Assembly (NCBI RefSeq): GCF_040807025.1
Contig: NC_090942.1
Location: 63,444,911-63,508,910 of the forward strand
Length of the DNA: 64,000 nucleotides
Source of the DNA: Struthio camelus
Taxonomy: Eukaryota > Chordata > Aves > Struthioniformes > Struthionidae
Reading direction: 5' to 3'
A program made the position numbers and the translations under genes. Below are positions 1 through 13,900 of the stretch, piece by piece. The first letter of the stretch is position 1, and each line of letters opens with the position of its first letter. The notes under the pieces are model-generated. The model saw only the letters and a list, made by a program, of their open reading frames with translations. It did no database searches and was not told the origin of the DNA.

Positions 1-3000
1 TTTCCTTCTATCCTTACTTTCACTTTTTCCTCCTACTACTGTGGCATCCATACTAGCTGTAAACATAAAAACAAGATAACCTAAGAGCTGAACTTGCAAC
101 ATGCTAACCCTATCACTCCCCAAAGACTCCAGTGAGTCAAGGGATTTCATAAGCCCATCACAAGCTTAGGTCACATAAGCAAACGTGGAGCTTTTTACTA
201 CCCTTCTGGCCAATCACTGACATTCTAGGGTTGAGTTTTCTATTACTTTGAAGGTCCTGATTCTGTAGAATGCTGCTGGTCATCTAGCCTGGGCCTGAAA
301 CGATGCTGAAATATTGAGGATAAAGTCAACTCACCTTCTAACCATTCCATTCTGAGGTGGATTTGGAACTTTCCTGGGCACTAAATACAGAAAATCTGTT
401 TGACGTGATTTGTATTTCAGTCTTTTTGCATTCCTATTTCCTTTTAACATGGAAACACACTGATTCTTTAAATTTGTTTGTTCTAGGGACCAGTGCAGTA
501 CCATAATTACCAGTGCAGAAGTTCTGTCCAAATCCTTGGCCATGATTTTGCAAGGTACTTAAATCTGTGTTTAAGTATGTAGCATAAGTGGTCCCCTTTA
601 AATCAATGTTTCTCATTAACAAAACTATATCACTAAAATTATTGCAATTCAATCTTCATGAATACTTCTCCATGTAATATAAACCTAGTAATATATAGGT
701 AGCATATATATATTTACTAATTCACAATATTCCTATTGCTGCCTTAACAGATGGCTATGCAATGTGTTTTATTCTTTCTGATTTCTCTCTGGGCACTCTT
801 TTTATTCCGTTCACTGACATTTTTCAACAATAAGAGGTACATTTAATCTTTATTTCATTTCAGGGTTTTAAATTACTGTATACTTTTCAAATAAACAAAG
901 TATAAATTTCAAGTGTCATATACTTCATACAGCTTTTGATTCTTTCCTCTTTCAGAGTAAAAATTCCTTGATTTGGTTCTGTTGCTAGTTACTGTTTTGT
1001 ATACGCTGTCCTTCTTTTCTCCTTTCCTTTCCTTCTTCCTTCATTCCACTTCCCTATCCCACTCCTTTTAAATCCTTTAAATCCACATATTCTTGCTCCA
1101 ATTTTTGAAAGAGGACTTCAAAAGGGTAGGGGAAGGTTTTGCGCCGTTTCCTAACAACAGACAAGACTCAATTTCCTTACAGTCCCTGATTTTCTCTATG
1201 CAGATGGATCCTTTTGACAAAAAATGCTTTACCAGGTAGCATCATCTTAATTAAGCAGCTGCCATTACCACCTGTCAAAATTAGCTTCCTAGTAGATACC
1301 AGTTTAACCACAACTAGGTAACCTAATATATCCAAGATAAGAATACTCTGTAAATATGCATTTAATCTGAAAATACTTTTCCAATGTTTTCACAAGGCAT
1401 GACTTCAGAAAAGGTCATTTATTCCATATTTTATTCTAAAAACATCCTTTCTGGCACATCTTGAGCATTCACTGGTATACTGTAAGTACCTTCTTTCTCC
1501 CTCCCTTTCTTTTTCAACTGTTGTTTTGTGTGTGCATGTTTCTCCATACAAAAAATACTTTGCCAAACATTCTTTCCCCATCCCTCATGCTCTAGTGATT
1601 ATACATCCAGAGATCTTTCAGCAGAGATCTTTTCCATGCTACCTGGCTTCTGTGTGAGACAATAAGTCTACGCCATGAGGAAGAAACTTTATTCTCCCCA
1701 CTGCAGTGCTCACTATTTCTTCACGCTTCCCAGCAGCAGATATATACAATATAATTTATTTCCTTAGAGCTGAATATTTCCAAAGAACATCACAAAACAT
1801 CCCTCATTATGGCTCTCAGATTCCCAGATGTGGGAAATGAACGGTAATGTTTTTGTTTTATTATGAGTTGGACAGAATAGCTTCCCCAACATCATGCAGC
1901 ATACTAGTGTCAGATACAGGTGAACAGTCCCTGCACTTTGATTAGAAATCAGAGTTTAACCCATGCCTCCACAGCACTTCTCCAGCACCTTGTGATTTCT
2001 TCCTGAACTGTAACAATAGTTTCTTAAATTCTCTCAAGCACCAAAAAAGGTGAATATCAAAAGAATCTGAGAATCTACTTTGATTTAGACATTCCTAGCA
2101 CTAGCAATACACTAGCAAAGCTACACTAAGCATTGGACTGTGAAGAAGTAGCACTACTTCTAACTCATCTACCAGCAGAGGAAGAAGAGCAAAGCAAGAA
2201 GAAAGTCTGTTATACTTCTACCCTGTTCACAACATTTTCCCCACAGTAAAGGAACACTCTCCTGGGAATTTTCAGAGATACTACAACCCATACAGTGCAA
2301 GCGGTCCACAGCCTAGTATCTTTTTATTTATACAGCATTTTCCCCCTTATCTCTACAATATGTGACAAAAGCAAACATATGCATCTTCTCTTTAGAAGTG
2401 AGCAGATAATAAGATCTGGAGCATTTTTCCTGAGAATCACTGATGTTTTTGGATACTAAGACTTATTTAAGATATTTTGGTTCTGCTCTTTTATCACCAC
2501 AAATTTTCCATGACTGAGCAAATCCCTGAAGTTCTCATACCCAAGGCTGTCTTGCTAGCAAATTAAAAGTGACAATATTTGCGTTTTAAGAAAATGTTTC
2601 AAACCTTGACGAACTATGACTACAGAGAACTAGGGTCTGAAAAAAAGAGATGATGAGAAGAAAATTCCCAGTCCTGTGTTAATTCTACCGAAAAAGGGCA
2701 AAATTTGAGAATATAATTGCATTTACTTGATCCTAATTTTTGAGCAGTTAACAGATTCTGGCCGTTTGGAAATAATTGAGGAAACTATAAAGTTTATCAG
2801 CATATTAGAATTACATGGACATATGCAGCACAAGCATACGCACATGAGGGATTTTTCAGCTTCACAAAGGCTGATAAAAACCTAATGTGCAAAATAAAAA
2901 GTTGAAAGGTTCATAAAACTATCAGAACAACAATGTAACAATCAAAGGCAGCTTTCACTCGGAACGTCTATCCTACACTATAAAAATTCTGTTAAATATC

Positions 3001-6000
3001 TGGCTAAAAATAAGAATGAATAATTTCAAATAATATATAGGATTTTTTCCTGTCCACTTGCCCTGTTACCAAGAAAGGGCTACTACATGTCCAATTTTAG
3101 AGTGTACACACAGTTACAGATACCCCTCAGGAAGAGAATAAATATGAAAAGTTTTAACCTCAAAAGTTTCAGGAAACTGAAAGACCAAATGCAAAAATGT
3201 AAAACCTGATACATAATAGTAATTATATAATATCCTATGATGAAGGCCTCTCTGAAAGTCTCAGTTTAGAAATGTGTCATAGATTACTGAAGTCTGAACA
3301 CATTATCAGGGTCGTATGCCATATAATTTGAACGTAACATTAAAAATTGACAGTAACTAGTACAGATAATTATGTTATGAGATCACGAATGAATAATTCT
3401 TTCTACTTATGGAACATCTTAAAGTGTTTTCCAGAAGACAGTGAAGCAGAATTATCTCCATTTTGCATCAGAGGAAAGTGAGAGACAAAATTCTAGCTAA
3501 CTTGTTCAAAAATAAGCAACAAGTCAGTAACGGAACTAAGAACAGCATCCAAGAATTCCAACTCTGTTTTCATATCCACTGTTAAGAACAAATATCTCGC
3601 TAGGGATATTCTAGGTTTCTAGATTTGGGAAATAAAGCACCTAGTGTAGGATAGGTCTGGTCAGAAAGCTACTGAAATCAATTGAAAGTACCGCCAAGGC
3701 CTTTGAATTGTTCATGATGCCCTTTTCCAGTTCCTAATAGATCATCTATCTTTATATGTCGCAAGATAATAATACTTCAATGCATTTAAGTAAGTTTGCT
3801 GCCTGCTTCTTTAAGTCTACTTTGCCTTTTCATAGTTCATAGCCTCTACTGTTTCAGATTCTGTCTTTGTCAATCAAGAATTTAACCTCTGTAGTAAAAT
3901 ATAGTAAATAAAATAAAGTCAGCCCGGACTTCATAAAGTTACTTCAAAGAAAAACTAAGCCATTACATTAATTTGAAAGTAATGTTATATTAATGCATTA
4001 CGTTAACACATGGGAATATATTTATCCCACATTTAATGTACAATCTTTAAAGTTAAGCATGGAAATCTCAGACATCAGAATGTACCAGCCTGCAAATTCT
4101 GAATATGAAAGACAGTAAATTGGTATTCTGACATTAGCCTAGAAATCTTATTGAAAATACCACATAGTACACTTCTTGGATATTACAGACTTCTAGAAAG
4201 TCCTACAAACAAAAACAGAAGTTTCTACATTGTAAACACTTACATGTATCTCTTTGGATTGTAATCTAGTCTATATATAGTATTCTTAACATATAATTTT
4301 ATTATTCTTCCACTAAAATATAGTGTTATTGCTCTCCTAGAAAAACATTCATGGAAATTCAGCTACTGGAAGAGATCATAAAAGGCTTTAGTATCTCTGT
4401 CTAATTTCCTCTTGAAACACTAATGCCTAGACAGGATGAAAACAAGAATTTACATAACATAAGCAGCAATGTAATGCTGAATTAGGAAAAATCAGCAACT
4501 GCTACCTTATTTCTTAACACTTGCTCTGTCAGTTGGGCTGCACTGCAAATATTACTCTCAGACAAAAGGACAAAAGCTTCAGAAAATACAAAAAGGAAAA
4601 AACAAGCTAGTTCAAGAAGATAACAGAATAATCCTTTTTAATCACTTTTAATAGACACCCCCTTTTTTACCACTAAGTGCTTGGTGAAATTTAAGAGTAT
4701 TACAATACATTTATGAGAGAAACAAGAGAAGACTGCAGCAGCCAAGCAGGCTGTAACGTAATAACGTGCACTAATTTACCAGCTGTTTAAAGTATCAACT
4801 TTCATTGAGAAAGGTTCTTAAAAAATTCTCAGTGTGCAAATAATTCCTTCAGTCTCTGGAGAGTAAAATCAAATTCATGTAAGAGAAAAGACTAGCAAGC
4901 AATTTAATAATTACTTATCAGAAAACAAATATACACAACTAAACTGAATATTCATCAACACTTCTAATGACATCCACAGTGTTATTTTTACACTTAATCA
5001 AATGAGATTCAGACATTTTTGAATATGGAAAAGACGATACACTGAATTCACATGCCAATTATTTGTCATACATTTGCTCAGAAAAGGACTAAGATTTTGA
5101 TCACTTCATAGACTCAGCAATGACATCTCTGTTTACATAACTGTCATGGAGAAAACAGTGGAAGGATATAAGCATCCCATTATTGATTGAAGAAAAATAT
5201 TCATCTCACATTAAATTCAAGATCCGAAGAAGATCAGATACCTAAGAAACTATTGCGCATCTTCTGATTAAAAAAAAAAAAAAGTCAGATGACTGTGCCC
5301 CAAATTTTCATTTAGAAAATGTAGAATGGAACATTTCAACAATTTAAATTTGTCATTCAAAAATACGTTTTGATACAGAAGATCATATGTGCAGTTTATG
5401 TCCTGACAAATCAGCATTTCCAGGTGAAAAAGTTTGTTTAAAAACTCTCTTTCTGACATTCTAGAGCATGCAGAAGAGCTAATCCACTGTAAGGAACTGA
5501 AGAAGAAAGCCAGCTGATCCAGGCCCACGTCAAAAAGTCAAGTTACATCCTTTAGATTAAAGTAGTGATTTTGGTCATCCATATTACCAAATACAGGCCT
5601 GCATCATGGTAGATGCTGTATACATCATAGGAGACTGAACAAGTCATTTGATTTCCATATGAGGATTCATTTCTACTAACTTTAACTTCTAACTTCATGT
5701 TAGCATCTTCTTGACTCACTAGAGAGAAAATGGAGAGAGAGGAATTTCCAAATAATTTCTATCTTTCTCCTCTGTGGATTTGAACTTGTTCACCATACCT
5801 ACTTGTATTCATTGGAGAAGTTTAGTTTCCAGGCCTCCTCTACAGGCAATGGAGAAAGTTGTCCTCTGAAAGCATCATCGTTTTGCCTGGCCAAAAATAG
5901 GATGAACCGTGCCATGGAGTTACCTCCTTCCAATGCCTACAGAAGAAGCCTGGACATCTAAATGGTTTCAAGTACAAACAACAAATCTATTTAAATCCAC

Positions 6001-9000
6001 AACATAGGCACAGAACAAAAGTGTCATTGGCTTTAGTTATTGATGATAAATATTTACCATCAAGCCAGTCATACGGTTTACCCTGTTAAATTCCCGCGTC
6101 TTTTGTGAACCTGACAGGATCATGACCTGCCACTGTCTCATTGGGTACTTATAATTCTACTGATTCCAGACTTACAATACTCTCACTTGATCACTCCTGA
6201 GTACAGGTACTCAGGAGAAACAGAATAAAAGGTTGTCATTATGCTCTCCGTAACTTTGAGTAGATACTTAGTATTTTAAACGTTGATGAACCTTTCTGTT
6301 AGCACAAAATCTAGGATGAAAAAATCGTGACAAGCTTTTTCATATAACACTTTAAAATGCCTTATTATTTATGTAACATAATGCTATGGATCCAGAATTG
6401 GAGCCCCTGTACTGAGGAATTTCTCACATACTAATACAAAGAGACCACAGTAAAGAAAAAAAAGAGGCTGTTCTAAGACTTTGTACGTAGATTTAATGAT
6501 TCAATAACAAGCATTCTTCATCTTTAATAAACATAATTTACTTGTTTAAACTGTTTCTATAGGAGTTGATACTTGGTTAAATACCTCTTCCAAACTGGGG
6601 GTGGTGGAGTGGAAATAGGAGGGAAAGATATTAATCTTAGAAGTGTTAAGGCTTCCACTGCAGAACTGTGTCAGTTTTTGCATCAAATTTCACAGATAAT
6701 GTTGAATGGAGAGCACCCAAAGGGATACAAAAATGACCTGAGGTCCAGAAAACGTGACATGAGAGGACACATGAAAGACTTAGGATTGCTTCATCTTAAA
6801 AAGAGATGGCAGGGTAGATAAAGCACATACAAAGCTTGCTGCATTTCATTCACTGCATTGTCCAACATTAGTATGTCCAACATATTAATGAATATGTATA
6901 ATGCACAACCAAAATATTAAACATTTAGTAGAATGTTAAGAAATACATAATTAGTTTAAAAATTAGTTAAATTAGTTTAAAAATGTGTATTCTGCATGTT
7001 TCTTCTTAATTCTACTGAGCAGATGTTAAAATCTGGTTTTACCATGAAATTTTAAACTCTGTATACACACACCATTCTGACACAGTTACCTCATTTGTTG
7101 AAAAATATAAACAACATACCAACAGCTGTTGATCAACTATTGTTGCTATCTTCAATTCTTTCCTCTAAAGCCCCACATATATGTAACATATTAAGTCTTA
7201 TATCTGACAAACAAGGAACTATTTACTTTGTGCAAAACCTGTAGCTGAAATTTGAAGCAGTACGGGATTTCAGATTCATTCCGTATCCTTTTGGTGCCTA
7301 GCATTGTTCTGGGTCCTACCTTTGGTGCAGAGTCTTGGGAGGCACGCAAAGGCATGTTTAGCAAGCAAAACATTCCGCTTTCTAAAATACAACTTCTGTT
7401 TTTTTTAATACATAAGTTTGAGGTCTTCCTATCTTTCAACAACAAAGAAATCATTGAAAGTCTATTTCATAGCAATGGAAATCCTAAAAGTTTATATAAA
7501 CACAGTTATTACAGTGCCAGCATGAAAATATTCACAGCTAGCAGGGCGCTTTGCTGTTCCACTGATTGGAGAAAAATCATCTAATTTCTCCCTTTAGATT
7601 CACATAGATGTGAAGCAGCCAAGAGCTTTTTAATTTTTGCGTAACAGAGAATTAAGAATAATTGGAGAGGGAAAGAAAGTCAAAGCTGCCACTGGAATAG
7701 GAACCAATATATTAGAAAGTGTCAGGCTACTATGAACAAGAAAGAGTAACAGTGGCATCATAGAGAAAAGAGCCTGAGAAGATGGTGAGTAGGGAAAGTA
7801 CACCAAGAATGACAGACTAGACTACCTCTCAGGAAGCTTAAGCGCTGCTCATTTAGTTCCTCTCCTCGCTTATTTTCACAAATCTTTCTTTGCTTGCTCG
7901 CTTTCAGTCCTGCCTTCTCATTTTGCGCCCTTTAGATTTGCTCTGTAGCTTCACTTCTCTAACTTGTAGCAGTTGTAGCCTCAATATACTGTTTTGTGAG
8001 TTTCAGTGAATTTGGGACTCACCTGATTGTCTAACATGACAGACAGAACTCTTAAAGGATTTTGAGAGGGGTTACAGCTCTCTGGGTTCAGTATAGCTGA
8101 ATGTATGACAGCTCAAATGCGATGCAAGCCTGACTAACAGAATAATACCACCCATACATGCTATGCGCAGTGGGTGACAGCAGCTCTGAATATTTCAACT
8201 ATACATTTCTGACATTAGAAAACTAAAAATAGTTCAGCTATGGGCCTGCCTAAGAGCCCTATCCAAATTCTAATATGATAAATGGGAACCTTTACTTTGA
8301 TATTAATGAGACTAATGAATATTTTTAGATTGGCTGGAGTTTGTTTTTGTTTGTTGTATAAGAAAGAGAGAAAGCATGCCTATTTTGCAAAACAAGCATT
8401 TTTTTAGTGCACTAGCTTTAAAATAGGTAAGTAAAAATAAAGGTGGGAGAAAAATCCACTAAAATCATTCATTCTGAATGTATTCATATCTTTCATTTCA
8501 GAGGGGGAAGAAAAATTAAACAAGAAGCCAAAACTAAGAAGCTTGAACATTGCTTACTTGAACAGTTTATTGGTCTATGTACATTACCAGAGGTTCAGCT
8601 TCCATACATGACAACTGGTCAAGCCACTGAGATGAGAAAAATCCTGTAAGTCTGCACACAAGAATAAACTGCAAACCCATCCTTCCTGACATTATTAAAA
8701 AATACACTCATGATATGGCACTGAGCCTTAGAGTGCTAAAATTCCAAGGCTCATGCACCAAGCCAGATGTCTCAGAGGAAATGAGATCCTGGAAAGGAAA
8801 ATCAATAGAAAAGGAAAAAGAATAGTAGGTTTATTTCATGAAAATATGATCATGTTCTTTAGTATAGGAAAAAACTACAGGCCAAATGCTGCAAGTCTTA
8901 AATTGAGCAAAACTCCCCCTGCAGTCAAGAGCCTTGATTGACTGGAAATCACAGATTTTGGCTCAATGAGACGGAGGCAAGAAAGATCTGAAACATTGTT

Positions 9001-10563
9001 TTGTTGCCTAAAAATTTTATATGGACAATACTATCACCACATTCCCCACAATAACAAAGCTCATAAACGCATCAACAAGGGGAAAAGGACAAAAATAGTG
9101 AGTTTACTATTAACTTTAGAGTGTTTCCCAAATAAAGCTGTATTCGATAAATGAAAGCACAGTCTCAAAATTACTATGAAGAAGTAAAGCACACAGCAGA
9201 AACTGAGAATTAAAAAAAAAAAAAAACAACCATCGCTACATTTGTTTCATTAAAGAAAACAAGTTTGTTCATTGTTCTTAGAACACTATAAGTAAGGACA
9301 GGAAAGTCCACCACAGGGATGGAAACATGCTTTGGACTTAAAGAGGCTTGGCAAAAAAGAACTGTTTCAGTATGGTTGAGACATTTACTTCCAAGCAGTA
9401 ATCAAGGACTTCCTGTTCTTCAGCACAAGAAAGAGTGCAATCGCTGCAAAAAATTAGAGGAAAAAAGAGAATAAATTGTAATTATCTGGTAAGTATTTTA
9501 CAATTAATTCAAGAATCAGGAAAAGAAAGTTGATATTGTCAATATCCTTGCCATGTCTCCTGATAACATATGAAGGAGCTATGGTTTACTGACCTCTTTT
9601 CAGATTCTGTCAGAATACTGGGGAATATACCAACAGTAAAAAGAAATGGAGCTCATATATCTTCATTTCAAATCAACAAGAAATTAACAATGCAGTATCC
9701 CTAATCCTGAGCATTTAAGCAACCACATCGTCTTGATAGATTTCATAATCATTTTATTTTTATACCCTGCAATTTGCATAAAAGGATATTCAAATTATTC
9801 TTCTAAGGCATAGTGCAATGTAAAAATGTGTTTCACTATTGATTTTCTTATATTTTCATTTGCGGGTATAAAGATTTGCAAGAAATAGACTGAAAGCTTT
9901 TTACGCATTTCTGTAAGAGGAGATTCTAAGATGCTTGACCTGAATGAGAAATTTCCTGAGCAAAAACCTGAATTAAGGACAAATTAAAGACAGAATAAAT
10001 AACTTGAGATTTATCCTTTGCTGCCTTATTGCAGCCCTCAGTTTAATGCTTTTTGGCTGGTCCTTTCATTAGGAGTTCCCATTTATTGCCCTCACTGACT
10101 TTTATCTGTTGAAAGATAGTGCTGAGAGGACAGTAGTTAAGAATACAAACTTACAGTGTTTAATATGGTAGGGAAATATTTATCCTAAGAAGATACAGAT
10201 AATTCGGGGCCAGCAATTTTGAAGAAGGGAAGCTATTAAAAATATAATATAGTATCACTGGAAAAAAGGAAATAAATTAGGGAAAAACACAGATATGTTC
10301 CGTCAGTGGTTGAGCTGGAATTTTAAAACACTTGGAAAAAAAGCAATTCCATAAATATTCACCAACAGTGACAAATTTTAAGGGCCAAGGAGAAAGAACA
10401 TGATACAGTTACAATCAGCTGTGGCATAACTATAATGAAGTTATTTGAAATAAGACAAAATGTTAGGGGAGTTAGAATAAACTTTAGAATGATATTAGAA
10501 AAAATATAAATGATGGAGAAGTTTCCTCACCCTTCAAAAATAATTTCCAATTTTTAATTATCT
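1..10563. other. Intergenic, AT-rich, no gene seen
   Basis: All open frames are short (up to 110 codons), have no recognised similarity and lack convincing splice-site pairs or family motifs. By synteny with mammals this should lie between IGF1 and PMCH, but the last IGF1 coding exon was not found. Confidence 0.6.
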
Positions 10564-10921
10564 GACATATGAGGAGTGGCTGAGAGAGCTGGGAGGGTTT
10601 AACCTTGAAAAGAGAAGGCTCTAGGGGATCTTATCGGTGAGTATAAATAGATCATGGGTGGGGATGAAGATGGAGCTAGACTCTTCTCAGTGGTATCCCG
10701 TGAAAGGACAACAGTCGGTGGTCATTACTATGAGGGTGGTCAAACACTGGAACAGTATGCTGAGAGAGGTTGCAAAGTCTCCATCCTTGGAGATATTCAA
10801 ATCCTGACTGGACCTGGCTCTGAGCAACATGCTCTAGCTAACCATGATCTAGTCCAACCCGAGGCTGGACTAGATGATCTCCAGAGGTCCCTTCCAACGC
10901 CAACAATTTGGTAACTCTATG
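10564..10921 (+). mobile_element. CR1 LINE 3' tail fragment
   Basis: Sequence from GAGGAGTGGCTGAGAGAGCT through the Leu-Glu-Lys-Arg-Arg region, GATATTCAAATCC and CTAGATGATCTCCAGAGGTC to a decayed terminal repeat near 10905-10921 follows the CR1 3' end in order. The open frame at 10654-10914 is CR1 protein C terminus plus 3' UTR and is not a host gene. Confidence 0.92.
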
Positions 10922-13900
10922 TTTCCATAGCAACAGAACAAACTAAACAAGGTTCTCTGGGGAAAATTGGAGTTGCTAATTAAAGTATTTTTTCAAATTT
11001 CTATTTCCAAAAGGAAGGGCAATGAAATTACAGACACTCGAACGTTATGTTGATAAATGAAAAAAAACCTTAACAGCAAAGCTTGCTATGACTCTTTCCA
11101 AAACCAGTCTCAGCCATTCAAAAAGAATTTTGAAGGCAAGAATCAATTGCATTTCTAGCTGTAATATGGTTTAAGCTGACATCTGTGTGCTACATTATCA
11201 AAGCAATACCGCTGTATATTTGATTTTATCAGACCATAGCTATTGTTAACATCATCTGCAATGGGTTGGCCCTAAGTAAATGAAGAATGTGACAGAGCAC
11301 TGAGATGATCTAATATTCTTATGTGCCATAGTGCCTGTACCACCATTTCTTACCTATTTTGAAATATTTAAGTTTTTATCATTTTGGATCTTACATTCTC
11401 AAATTTTTATGTTGAATTTTATTAAAAAGTTGTTGATAAATCACTAACAGAACAGCTGTCTCTTCATGAGATATTGAAATTTATTGATAAGCTTACTGTA
11501 AAAATGGAATCCCACTTATACATAGGAACAAACAAGCAAAGGACACACATGTGGCATGATGCCTTCTAAATGGAAACGTCCAAATCTTCTCACTTTTGTT
11601 GCCAAGTTTCACATAAGTGTAGGCTGGTGACTATCACGTAACTCCAGCTTGTCCATCCTTCAGCACTGCAGAAGAATTAGAGGGAGCTAGAATGTTTTCT
11701 GTTTGAAGAGTTATGTTTTAACTGTGTAAATCCTGGAGTGAAGTGTATTAAATGCAGACATTTCATGTCAGAAACCAAGACTTGAAGCGGGCAATTGCAT
11801 TTCTGGCAGCCCGATCAAAAATCAAAATTCTAAGAAGAAAACTCTGTTGTTTCCAAGAAGATTTTTCTCATTTGATCAACACACACATTTCCATGGAGAA
11901 TGAACCTTCCCAAAATTTTTTAGTATCTTACTTGACCTACATTTGAAAACAACATTGAGACACGCATCTTTCTGTGTTTTGAAAATTAATAAAATTCTCT
12001 TGGAAGAAGTTTCTAGCCCAATGTCCTTGAAAGCACTTTGATGATGAAGAAAGTAGTAACCAGCTGCTGCTTCACATATGCTGAAAACCATGGAACAAAT
12101 GATGCTGATTGTAATGATATGTTGCAAAAGCGATAGCAGTGGAGAATTTCTGTTGAAGGCAGCCTTCCTGTTAAACAGAAGACCAAGCACAGATTCTTCC
12201 TCTTGTTCTGTATATTGTTACTGCTACAAATTGCAAACCTCTTAAAATGCCAGCAGGGTTTCTGACTAAAACTGAAAAGAAATTAGAAGAAATCTAGCTA
12301 AGGACCAAACAGTATGAGCTGAGACTCCTGTGTTAGTGGAAATTACATAAAGCTTTAAGTTAGCTAGTAGGAAATGGAAATGCAATCAGACAGCATCCAG
12401 TACAGATTTCTTAAATTTAAATTATTTTACTATAGTTATTTTATTTTCCTCAACTCCTGCTGCTTGAGACAAACTTCCAATCACAGTTACGGAGCTTACT
12501 TTTAAATAAAGCTAATTTCCTCAGTTCTAGAAGGACTAAAAGTTCTGCTTAAAACATGCAAATACATTTGATTGAAAATTGGAGGTTTCCTCCTCCATTG
12601 AAAATGTCAACAACAAAAAATGAAAAACATTCAGGTACAAGAAAAATAAATACCAGTTCAGCTTTCCAGGAATATAGTAATCTAGTCATGAATCCATATT
12701 TCCACTAGAGGAAAGAAACATTAATACAAATATGTTTGCTGGCCTAGACTGGAAGCATAATTCCACATGGTGCTGAATACACTCATACTAATCTTGAAGG
12801 AAATAGAGGATATTTATCCATCTTAGGAGAAAAAAGTAATTTTAGGACTGAATCTCAGAGTCAAGTTTTATCTATATGGGAACACTAACATTGATAGCAA
12901 CCCAATTAAAAAGCCTTTAAAAGTTCAAACTTTTTTTTAACTTTTAAAAAAATATAGTTAAATTAAACTAAACAGTTTTATGGTGTCTCAGAATTCATCA
13001 TTGTTTCATGTAGTGATAATAAATGTGCAGACAGGTATTAACACTGCTGCTTTATGTGACAATTCTCTGAATGATGAGAATTTATAAGTTATAAACTTGG
13101 AATGATGAAACAGATATGTTTCCAAACACTGATCTTATATTCTGCATAAAGCAAAACAAAATTTTGGAAGTGAGCAACTGGCTAGGTGAATAGCGTCTTT
13201 TTTTTTTTTTTTTTTTTTTTAAAGGAAAAAGAAAAGCTATGAAGCACCAGTTATTCAATGCATTCTTCTTAAATTTTGCTTTCTAGATGACCAGTCATTC
13301 TTGTTTCTCTCTTTTGGACTCTTTCCACCTGGTCCGTATTTTTTTTGAAATGTACACCATAAAGGTATATGCACAAAAAAGCTGGCAAGATACTATGAGA
13401 ATAGAAGTTGAGCCTGAAGGCAATCTTATAAATTAATTTCAGAGCTACACTCCCTTCTCATTCTTCAGAAATATTTGCAAACTTCAAAAACCCACCTCAA
13501 GGAACTAAAAATAGTCTTATAAAACCTATTTGCTGTATTTTATCAGTACTACATAAGGGTAAATTTTTGATGCTTAAATAACAACAAAAGTGAGTTCCTT
13601 TGGTTCTGATAATCCTGCCCCAGACTTAGAAATATAGACTTGAGAATCTAATTTTAGGCATGTTCAGGTACTTGTATACAACCACATACTAAAAAAATTT
13701 TACATTTGCATATACCAGAGTGGACCCATTGAAAAACTGCTCAGAAGCACCGGTGTAATTCATATACTAAATATAGCGTGCAACTTATTGTATCTACTGT
13801 AATGAAAAAAGCAAGTGTTTTAAAAGTGGAGTCCTACTGCATTGGGTGAACAACAGAAAAGGAATAGCTAGCCTGGCCAAGATTCAAGGAAAAATTTCAC

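Noticed and set aside
7191..7584. Overlapping 87- and 110-codon frames on opposite strands
   Set aside because: No family motif, no splice context and composition like the surrounding AT-rich DNA; judged chance.
1..10000. IGF1 last exon expected from synteny
   Set aside because: No + strand segment with the IGF1 E-domain end or its acceptor was found. The gene is probably further left.
10200..10560. Extension of the CR1 at 10564 further upstream
   Set aside because: The sequence before 10564 is AT-rich and could not be aligned to CR1 by eye, so the fragment was started at the first clear match.
10654..10914. 86-codon + strand frame as a host gene
   Set aside because: It is the C-terminal and 3' UTR part of a CR1 fragment.
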